The notes under the pieces: model-generated | What the model saw: the letters and a program-made list of their open reading frames with translations, nothing else | The model's database searches: none | Told to the model about the DNA's origin: nothing | DNA from: OCS116 cluster bacterium | Lineage (GTDB): Bacteria; Pseudomonadota; Alphaproteobacteria; Rhizobiales; OSC116 | Assembly: GCA_002402005.2 (NCBI GenBank) | Contig: NVUS02000142.1 | Coordinates: 1 to 11,312, forward strand | DNA: 11,312 bases | Direction: 5' to 3' | In this document: positions 1 to 5,137 of the stretch, in pieces | Layout of the letters: the number at the start of each line of letters is the position of its first letter | How positions within the stretch are numbered: position 1 is the first letter of the stretch | Program-made: the position numbers and the translations under genes

Positions 1-384
1 GCGCGAGATTATCTCAAAACCCATACGCTTGAACCAGAATCTGAGCCACCAGCCCATTGGGTTGGGTTTGGGCCGCAAGGCGCTTACCCCAATTGGGTTA
101 AGAAAAGTGAGTTTCCGCATATCGCGGCCAAGGGGCAGATTGTCAATCTGTTGGTGCAGCTGGAGGCTTGCAAAGCCGGCATGGGCATCAGCATGTTGCC
201 ATGTTTTTTGGGTGCGCGGGAGGCGGATTTGGTTCAATTGTCTAAACCCAAGCCTGACCCTAAATTTGAATTGTGGCTGCTAACCCATAGAGACGTGCGT
301 AGCAATACGCGCATTCGGGTATTTTCGGATTTTATTATGGCGGCGATTAAGAGCGAGCGTGATTTGCTGACCGGGCAAATGTAA
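1..384 (+). CDS. LysR-type transcriptional regulator, C-terminal part (5' end outside window)
   Basis: Frame 1 is open from the first base to the TAA at 382-384 and gives 127 residues without an initiation site, so the gene begins upstream of the window. The segment matches the end of a LysR substrate-binding domain: a glycine-rich stretch (LEACKAGMGISMLPCFLG) followed by ELWLLTHRDVRSNTRIRVFSDFI, the usual W-x-L-x-H-x-D/R-x-x-x-R-IR-x-F-x-D-F ending of this family. These proteins bind DNA through an N-terminal winged helix (not visible here) and sense a small molecule through this periplasmic-binding-protein-like fold. The effector and target genes cannot be told. The stop lies only one base from the stop of the convergent HAD gene, with no terminator between them. 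LysR members usually control a divergent gene, which would lie outside the window. Confidence 0.85.
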   Translation, partial: ARDYLKTHTLEPESEPPAHWVGFGPQGAYPNWVKKSEFPHIAAKGQIVNLLVQLEACKAGMGISMLPCFLGAREADLVQLSKPKPDPKFELWLLTHRDVRSNTRIRVFSDFIMAAIKSERDLLTGQM

Positions 385-385
385 T

Positions 386-1021
386 TTATATGCCGATATG
401 CGGCAGCAGCGACTTGAGGCTTTGGTCATCAATAATATGATGTGCATGTTTTTGAGCCACCTCATTGGCGTTAAACGCAATGGCTTTGCCAACCACGTTA
501 AACAATGGCACATCGGTGGCGCTGTCGCCCACTGCCACAATATGCTCAAGCTCGATGTTATGTTGCAGTGCGTATTTTTGCACGAAGGTGATTTTGTTAT
601 ATTCGTTAAAATAGCTGACCAAATCGCCATTATAGACTTGGTTCTGTTCGGCCAAATCGACCCCAGAGAAAACTTCAATATTCAGCTTTTGGGCAACTGG
701 CTTGATCAACGCGCGATAGCCGACCGAACTGATGATGACATGAATGCCTTGGCTTTTAATATACTCAATCACCTCTAAACAATGGTCGATCAGCACCAAA
801 TCATCCATCATGTTGCTAATGTCATCATGTGAAAGGTTTGTGAAAAACGCGGCACTGGCATCGGCAAATTGACGGGTGGTGATGCGCCCCGCAATAAATT
901 CGCGCTCAAGATGTTTAACTTGAGCGACAACACCATGCTGGTGCGAAAAATGCACCATCGCACTTTTATGCTTGGTCAAAGTCATATCAAAATCGAACGA
1001 GACGAGTTTGACCTCACTCAT
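386..1021 (-). CDS. HAD-superfamily phosphatase, phosphoserine-phosphatase-like
   Basis: A soluble protein of 211 residues (213 from the earlier ATG). All four haloacid-dehalogenase motifs are visible. Counted from ATG 1027 they are: D12-F-D14-M-T16 (nucleophile and acid/base aspartates), S100/S101 at the end of strand IIS, a motif III lysine (K145 or K151), and G-D168-S-A-T-D172 for Mg2+. The helical cap between residues 20 and 85 is of the C1 type seen in SerB-like and related small-molecule phosphatases. The nadV stop (TGA 1026-1024) overlaps ATG 1027 as ATGA, which indicates translational coupling. A GGGTG Shine-Dalgarno-like sequence (1033-1029) sits only 1 nt from ATG 1027 but 7 nt from ATG 1021, so I chose 1021; 1027 remains possible. 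The substrate is unknown. Being the second gene of a nicotinamide salvage operon hints at a phosphorylated NAD-pathway metabolite, but that is inference. Confidence 0.85.
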   Translation of the reverse strand: MSEVKLVSFDFDMTLTKHKSAMVHFSHQHGVVAQVKHLEREFIAGRITTRQFADASAAFFTNLSHDDISNMMDDLVLIDHCLEVIEYIKSQGIHVIISSVGYRALIKPVAQKLNIEVFSGVDLAEQNQVYNGDLVSYFNEYNKITFVQKYALQHNIELEHIVAVGDSATDVPLFNVVGKAIAFNANEVAQKHAHHIIDDQSLKSLLPHIGI

Positions 1022-1023
1022 AT

Positions 1024-2406
1024 TCATTCACCCAAAGCCAATTTGCGAATTTCATCCAAGCTTTGGCGGCGCATAATTTTGCCATTTAAATAGACGGTTT
1101 CTAGCAGATTTTTCTTATCGCCTAAGCTTTTTTCGCTAATGGTCAGGCAGCTGTCTTTGCCGGATTTAATCACCGCGAAGCGGCCGCGTTTGGATTGTTT
1201 GTGATGGTCGGTGATTGGGTCTTTATAAACATCATACCACACGCCTTCTATGCTGGCGGCGGAGACTTTCATGGCGAATTGGAAATTATCGCGATCGACT
1301 TTTTGCAGCAATTCGGCCCCCATGCCAAAGGCAAGGTTGTCGGCACTGATGTCAAGCTGCATCAGACGTTCTAATATCTGGGTGATGACCGAGGCGGATA
1401 CGCCATCGCCTTGAATGACGCGTATATATTCAGGCAATAATTTATAGCCTTTTTTATTGACGCTATGACCGAATTTTTCCATTAGTTTTAAGATGGTTTC
1501 GGTTACAATTTCGATCGGGTCGCCACTATCGGGGCGGATGACAATTGTGCCGCCACTATTGATGACTTTGTCTTTTAGGTCTTCGCCCCAAATCTGATCG
1601 AGCGCATGCCAAAGGTTATAACTGTCACTGACCACAGCCACGGCAGCGCCATCTTTGGCGAATTGGTCAATCATATTCTCATAAGCTTCTTTTTCAGCGC
1701 CGCGCCCCCATGAGGTGATGGTGCTATGTTCGGCAGCGGGAATGGAAAAACCGGCCATGTCGATATCGTAATATTTACGGCCATAGACCAGACTGGCCAT
1801 GGTATCGCTACCCGAAAAATTGACCAAATGTGCCAAGCCGCCAATGGCGGCGGTTTCGAGCGAGCTAGCACCACGGGCGCCAAAATCGTGCAATTTAAAC
1901 GGCAGACCATCTAAATTATCGGCAGTGAGGTTGAGATATTTTTTGATGGTTTGATAGATATAATGGCTGCGGGTCGCGACCGTGGTTGGATACCAGACCG
2001 CACGCAATAAAGAAGTTTCGATATAGCTGGTTAACCAAAAGCATTTGGGGTCGGTATTTTTAACTTGCACCATAACATTGCGGAAGGGGAAGAATGAACC
2101 TTCTTTGAGCGCTTGAATTTCGAGTGGCAGATAGCCATCATGCTCTTTTAAGATATATTCCCAACCTTCGCGGTTAAAGGGCAGGCCGTGGGCAGTGATA
2201 ATGTCATCCGCCTCATCGATATCGGCTTGGCTAATGGGGTTGGTTAAATATTCCTCAACGAACATTTGAAGGCCAAAGAATAATACTTTAGGATGATCTC
2301 CGCCCCTGGATTCTATATAGCTAGAGACGATTTCGGTGTGAGGTGGATATTGTTTATAGTGCGAAGTTTTATAACTATCGGCCGCTAAGATAAAATTAAG
2401 TTTCAT
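1024..2406 (-). CDS. nadV: Nicotinamide phosphoribosyltransferase (NAMPT/NadV type)
   Basis: A 460-residue cytosolic enzyme predicted to join nicotinamide and PRPP to give NMN and pyrophosphate, the first step of the short NAD salvage route. The length is close to that of NAMPT/NadV (about 460-490 residues). Visible family landmarks are AADSYKTSHYKQYPP at the N-terminus, HDFGARG with R178, FSGSD201, IPAAEH227ST (catalytic histidine, human H247), VIR291PD293SGDP (human R311/D313, phosphate/ribose contacts), FGMGAELLQK and a terminal DEIRK. The nicotinamide-stacking loop reads FGARG where human NAMPT has FGYRG. The start is ATG 2406: GAGG (2416-2413) lies 6 nt upstream, whereas the in-frame TTG at 2412 would abut it. 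It heads an operon with the HAD phosphatase, which overlaps its stop by 4 bp. An adjacent promoter is visible. It differs from PncB-type nicotinate phosphoribosyltransferases by the HYKQYPP and EHST motifs. Confidence 0.92.
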   Translation of the reverse strand: MKLNFILAADSYKTSHYKQYPPHTEIVSSYIESRGGDHPKVLFFGLQMFVEEYLTNPISQADIDEADDIITAHGLPFNREGWEYILKEHDGYLPLEIQALKEGSFFPFRNVMVQVKNTDPKCFWLTSYIETSLLRAVWYPTTVATRSHYIYQTIKKYLNLTADNLDGLPFKLHDFGARGASSLETAAIGGLAHLVNFSGSDTMASLVYGRKYYDIDMAGFSIPAAEHSTITSWGRGAEKEAYENMIDQFAKDGAAVAVVSDSYNLWHALDQIWGEDLKDKVINSGGTIVIRPDSGDPIEIVTETILKLMEKFGHSVNKKGYKLLPEYIRVIQGDGVSASVITQILERLMQLDISADNLAFGMGAELLQKVDRDNFQFAMKVSAASIEGVWYDVYKDPITDHHKQSKRGRFAVIKSGKDSCLTISEKSLGDKKNLLETVYLNGKIMRRQSLDEIRKLALGE

Positions 2407-2439
2407 GTCCAACCTCGAATTGATGAATGAATATAAAGT

Positions 2440-2468
2440 TTTATGCGGTTTATGCTTAATTCTGTCAA
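2440..2468 (-). promoter_or_regulatory. Predicted sigma70-type promoter of the nadV operon
   Basis: On the minus strand a perfect -35 TTGACA (2468-2463) is followed after exactly 17 nt by CATAAA (2445-2440), matching 4 of 6 bases of the -10 consensus. Transcription would begin near 2433, giving a leader of about 27 nt that includes the GAGG ribosome-binding site. It is the only consensus -35 I found upstream of nadV. No obvious operator for a NAD-responsive repressor was recognised. Confidence 0.5.
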
Positions 2469-2591
2469 GAAAATTAGTTATAAAGCGAGCTTTCGCATTA
2501 ATTTCCTCTTAATTATAGCGCGGGTATTGACTTGAATTTGGCCGAAAAAAAGCAGATTATAAACATGGATGGGAAGGGGACTTATATGATT

Positions 2592-2597
2592 TATAAT
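2592..2597 (+). promoter_or_regulatory. Possible -10 element for the 2612 gene
   Basis: A perfect TATAAT lies 15 nt before the ATG at 2612. No good -35 is found 16-18 nt upstream. A TTGACT at 2527-2532 is too far away to pair with it. If it is used, transcription starts near 2604 and the leader is only about 8 nt, which agrees with the lack of a convincing Shine-Dalgarno sequence in front of 2612. The A/T-rich sequence makes a chance match possible. Confidence 0.25.
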
Positions 2598-2611
2598 TAG
2601 GCGTAGATGAG

Positions 2612-3001
2612 ATGAGTAAATTTATAAAATTATTAGTGATTGCGCTTTTTTGCGGCTTTGCGCAAACCGCTCATGCCACCTGGATTGTGCCCGAAAGGTT
2701 GACCAATCAGGTTGAAATTGAGACACTTAAAAATGTGCGCAATGTATTTTTCAGCACCAAAGAAAAAGTACTGGACTGCTTGAAAAGCGGCCGTAGCGAC
2801 CAGGATTGCCTGTGTGAGAATGAAAAAAATTATGCCCATTTGAACCAATTGATTCTAGATATGTTTGAGAAATATCCCAATTGGGGAACTGCGCTTGAAT
2901 TGCGTTATATCGATGGCGAAGAAGTCAAATCGATTATGCCGCAAGAATTAAAACGCCAAACCATCTTTGATGAAAATTGCATATCCTATATTTTGATATA
3001 G
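2612..3001 (+). CDS. Small exported protein of unknown function with four cysteines
   Basis: A 129-residue protein with a clear Sec signal peptide: K4 and K6, a hydrophobic core (about residues 7-17), and a likely cleavage after AHA at about residue 22. The mature part is about 107 residues, probably periplasmic, with no further membrane segment. It has four cysteines beyond the signal (C56, C66, C68, C123); C56 and the C66-L-C68 pair sit in a charged helical stretch, which suggests disulfides. Other landmarks are the HLNQLILDMFEKYPNWGTALELRY region and a Q-rich/charged end. I do not recognise the family. The start is fixed by the signal peptide, as no strong ribosome-binding site is visible. 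It is followed 39 nt downstream by a second exported protein on the same strand, so the two may be co-transcribed unless the hairpin at 3018-3038 separates them. Confidence 0.75.
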   Translation: MSKFIKLLVIALFCGFAQTAHATWIVPERLTNQVEIETLKNVRNVFFSTKEKVLDCLKSGRSDQDCLCENEKNYAHLNQLILDMFEKYPNWGTALELRYIDGEEVKSIMPQELKRQTIFDENCISYILI

Positions 3002-3017
3002 CGGTTTGACATGCGCT

Positions 3018-3038
3018 CTTGAGCTAATTAAGCTCAAG
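3018..3038 (+). promoter_or_regulatory. Perfect 8-bp hairpin directly before the 3041 start codon
   Basis: CTTGAGCT (3018-3025) and AGCTCAAG (3031-3038) form a perfect stem around a 5-nt loop, ending 2 nt before ATG 3041. There is no following T-run, so a standard intrinsic terminator is unlikely. As RNA it would occupy the whole ribosome-binding region of the 3041 gene, where no Shine-Dalgarno sequence is seen. As DNA it could be an operator. The structure is plain in the sequence; the role is inference. Confidence 0.4.
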
Positions 3039-3040
3039 CT

Positions 3041-3778
3041 ATGTTTAAATATATTGTTATAATTTCTTTATTTATCTTTGGCTACGCACCGCCGGTTTTG
3101 GCGGCCGACAAAAACCCCAACAAATTAGACGTAAAGCCAGAACTATTGGCACAAATTGACAGCAATTGGCATCTTATAGACATCACAAAAGGTGATTTGA
3201 ATAAAGATGGAATTGAGGATTATGTGCTGGTGGTTGAGGCTGATCTGGCGCGAAGAAATTTCACCCGCCGGTTTTATTATTTTAATGAACCACCCTATAT
3301 AGATGCGCAAAAAGCCGATGATTGGGAATCAGAAGCGGCTGACCGTGAATTTATGGTGTTTTTGGCTCAAAAATCGGGTGCATTTGAACATGTATTTAGC
3401 CATAGTGATTGGGTCGGGCGGGCTGATTATGGTGGCACATATGGCGATTCATATGGTGGCATTGACATTGACAATGGCTCGATTGTGCTGAGCGCCTATG
3501 GCGGCTCACGCATTGGCTGGAATTGGACCATGCGGATACGGCATCAGGAGGATAGATGGCGGGTGATTGGTTTTACCAGTGGCAGCCTTGACCGTCTGCC
3601 GCCCAAAGGGCAAGAAAGTATAGATTGGGATCGTCATGACCGCAATTTGTTGACCTATAAAGTTTATATTGAACAGGAAAAAGCCGGCAAAATGGTTCGG
3701 CAGGAATGGGATGAGATCGTTGATAAAACCAAAATCTACCTTATCGATTCTAGACAGCCTGACATTTATAAGCGCTGA
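3041..3778 (+). CDS. Exported protein of unknown function with an EF-hand/FG-GAP-like Ca-binding loop
   Basis: A 245-residue protein with a Sec signal peptide (hydrophobic residues 4-20, probable cleavage at VLA-A, residue 21/22). After it, GD52LN54KD56GIED60YVLVV is a D-x-N-x-D-G-x-x-D loop of the kind found in EF-hand, dockerin and FG-GAP/VCBS calcium sites. The central part is rich in aromatic and glycine residues (DYGGTYGDSYGG, then SAYGGSRIGWNWTMRIRHQEDRWRVIGF), reading as beta strands; the last 60 residues are charged. No catalytic motif is recognised. It is probably periplasmic or surface-bound. The start is the only in-frame ATG after the stop at 3020-3022 and is supported by the signal peptide. 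The 3' end overlaps the convergent FAH gene by 29 bp, so the two transcripts are antisense at their ends. Confidence 0.8.
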   Translation: MFKYIVIISLFIFGYAPPVLAADKNPNKLDVKPELLAQIDSNWHLIDITKGDLNKDGIEDYVLVVEADLARRNFTRRFYYFNEPPYIDAQKADDWESEAADREFMVFLAQKSGAFEHVFSHSDWVGRADYGGTYGDSYGGIDIDNGSIVLSAYGGSRIGWNWTMRIRHQEDRWRVIGFTSGSLDRLPPKGQESIDWDRHDRNLLTYKVYIEQEKAGKMVRQEWDEIVDKTKIYLIDSRQPDIYKR

Positions 3779-4361
3779 GTAATTTATCAGCTGCAAATAA
3801 TTTGGCCTCGAAAATTTGCCCAGCTTTGACCATGCCGACACCTGCCGGTGTGCCGGTCATGATGATGTCGCCGTCTTCGAGGCTGAGGAATTTTTTAAGC
3901 TCACAAAGAATGACATCTGGTTTATAAATCATCAAATCTACAGTGCCGGTTTGAATGTTTTTGCCATCAATGTCTAAGCTGAAGTTTAGGTTTTCGATGT
4001 TGCCATTAAAGATGGTGAACTGGCTAAATATTGCCGAACCATCAAAGGCTTTGCTGCGCTCCCACGGCAAGCCTTGCTTTTTTAAATTGGATTGTAAGCC
4101 GCGTTTGGTTAAATCTAACCCGACGGCGACCGCGCTATATTGGCCGTCTTTGATTAGAAAACACAGCTCGGCCTCATAATGTAGAGGCTCAATATGCACA
4201 GCGTTTAACACATCAGTGATTGCTGAGTTTGGCTTCATAAACACCGCCATATCGTCGGGTGTTTCGCTATTCAGTTCTTTGATATGATCGACATAATTGC
4301 GGCCAATGCAGATGATTTTAGACGGGGTGATTTGAGTGCCGTCTAATGTGATGTATTTCAT
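3750..4361 (-). CDS. Fumarylacetoacetate hydrolase (FAH) family protein, acylpyruvase/YcgM-like
   Basis: A 203-residue cytosolic enzyme of the FAH fold, the usual length for single-domain members such as YcgM and FAHD1. The family cleaves C-C bonds in acylpyruvates and related beta-diketo acids or decarboxylates oxaloacetate-type substrates with Mg2+. Visible are CIGRNYVDH26IKE29LN (catalytic His/Glu pair), MKPNSAI, HYE63AE65L and GLD83LT (three metal ligands), GLPWERSK104AFDGSA (substrate lysine) and IMTGTPAGVG near the C-terminus. No key residue appears missing, so I expect an active enzyme; the exact substrate cannot be read. The start ATG 4361 has GGA 6 nt upstream. The luxR-type gene ends 15 nt before it on the same strand, which implies one transcript. 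Its stop lies inside the end of the convergent 3041 gene. Confidence 0.9.
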   Translation of the reverse strand: MKYITLDGTQITPSKIICIGRNYVDHIKELNSETPDDMAVFMKPNSAITDVLNAVHIEPLHYEAELCFLIKDGQYSAVAVGLDLTKRGLQSNLKKQGLPWERSKAFDGSAIFSQFTIFNGNIENLNFSLDIDGKNIQTGTVDLMIYKPDVILCELKKFLSLEDGDIIMTGTPAGVGMVKAGQIFEAKLFAADKLLSAYKCQAV

Positions 4362-4376
4362 ATTTTTTCCGTTACT

Positions 4377-5096
4377 TCAAGGCTCAATGAGTTGTAATGT
4401 TAGGGCTTTTGCTACCGCTTGTTCGCGGGTTCGTGCCCCTAGTTTTTGTTTGGCATTGTTTAGATGTAGCTCGACAGTCACCGGCCGAATGCCAATTTGA
4501 TAAGCAATTTCTTTGGTTCTTAAGCCGTGAACCAGCCACAATAAACATTCGGTTTCGCGCGGTGAAAGGTTGGCATTTGAATTGATAATATTTTGGGTTT
4601 TGACCAGAGCTTCGCGTGCAAATAAGCTTGCCAAAGCCAGTGTTTTCTTATGCTCGCGGGCTATTTTTTCGACTTCAGTTTTACCCAAGCTAGAACTCAA
4701 TATCCACCCACCAGCGCCTTTTTTACTCATCGGTTTAAACGTGACGCTAAAGCCTGCATAGCTGCCTGCTTCGGAGGCTTCTTGAATTAATTTGCGTTGG
4801 GCAGTGCTTAAATATTCATAGCGGTCGATATAATCGATGCCCATTTTGACACTGGCATATTCATTGCAACAATGGGTGAAAAATGGGTCAATCAGCTCAT
4901 ATTTTTGGTCGATATAATGATCCAGCCAATATTGCGGAAAATTGGTCAATATATCGACTTTGCCATGGTTTAAATCGGCACAGATAATTCTATCTAAGCC
5001 CATATTTTCAAAAAAAATAATGGTTTGCGCCCACACATCAGCCGGTTTAGATAGGTCGTTTAGATCGGCTAAAAAATCCTTTAATTCATCTGCCAT
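4377..5096 (-). CDS. LuxR-family regulator with autoinducer-binding domain (solo in this window)
   Basis: A 239-residue cytosolic transcription factor of full LuxR/TraR length. The ligand domain (about 15-165) keeps W57, Y61, D70, P71 and G115, aligned with TraR W57/Y61/D70/P71/G113. The C-terminal HTH (LSPRETECLLWLVHGLRTKEIA onward, about 177-235) keeps E181, L185 and G191 (TraR E178/L182/G188). The residue equivalent to TraR W85 is missing: there is no tryptophan between P71 and W131, and the region reads MGIDYIDRYEY. That site shapes the acyl-chain side of the pocket, so the ligand may not be a standard AHL. No luxI-type synthase lies in the window. ATG 5096 has GGGA 8 nt upstream. It is divergent from the HTH-hydrolase gene across a lux-box-like palindrome, which suggests autoregulation and control of the neighbour, and it is followed by the FAH gene. 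Confidence 0.9.
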   Translation of the reverse strand: MADELKDFLADLNDLSKPADVWAQTIIFFENMGLDRIICADLNHGKVDILTNFPQYWLDHYIDQKYELIDPFFTHCCNEYASVKMGIDYIDRYEYLSTAQRKLIQEASEAGSYAGFSVTFKPMSKKGAGGWILSSSLGKTEVEKIAREHKKTLALASLFAREALVKTQNIINSNANLSPRETECLLWLVHGLRTKEIAYQIGIRPVTVELHLNNAKQKLGARTREQAVAKALTLQLIEP

Positions 5097-5109
5097 TTTT
5101 ATTATCCCG

Positions 5110-5133
5110 ATACCTATGGTTTTACATAGGTAT
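5110..5133. promoter_or_regulatory. lux-box-like operator between divergent regulators
   Basis: ATACCTATG (5110-5118) and CATAGGTAT (5125-5133) are perfect inverted repeats separated by 6 nt. The inner 20 bp (5112-5131) begins ACCT and ends AGGT, with a T at position 6 and an A at position 15, which is the architecture and length of lux/tra boxes (Vibrio fischeri ACCTGTAGGATCGTACAGGT; 12 of 20 positions agree). It lies directly upstream of the LuxR-type gene and of the HTH-hydrolase gene, where an autoregulatory LuxR protein would bind. A fusion start at ATG 5138 would place the palindrome over its Shine-Dalgarno AGG. The palindrome is seen directly; its recognition by the adjacent LuxR protein is inferred. 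Confidence 0.7.
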
Positions 5134-5137
5134 AATT

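Noticed and set aside
398..1093. Plus-strand open frames opposite the HAD gene
   Set aside because: They are antisense to a gene with intact HAD motifs and show no ribosome-binding sites or recognisable domains.
2487..2498. Short inverted repeat GCGA-GCTT-TCGC upstream of nadV as a possible operator
   Set aside because: Only 4 bp per arm in AT-rich DNA; chance occurrence is likely, and it lies upstream of the -35.
2565..2600. Upstream mini-ORF of 11 codons (and a 4-codon one from 2586 behind AGGGGA) before the 2612 gene
   Set aside because: Very short, no coding signal beyond a Shine-Dalgarno-like run, and the perfect TATAAT at 2592 lies inside it, so it may not even be transcribed.
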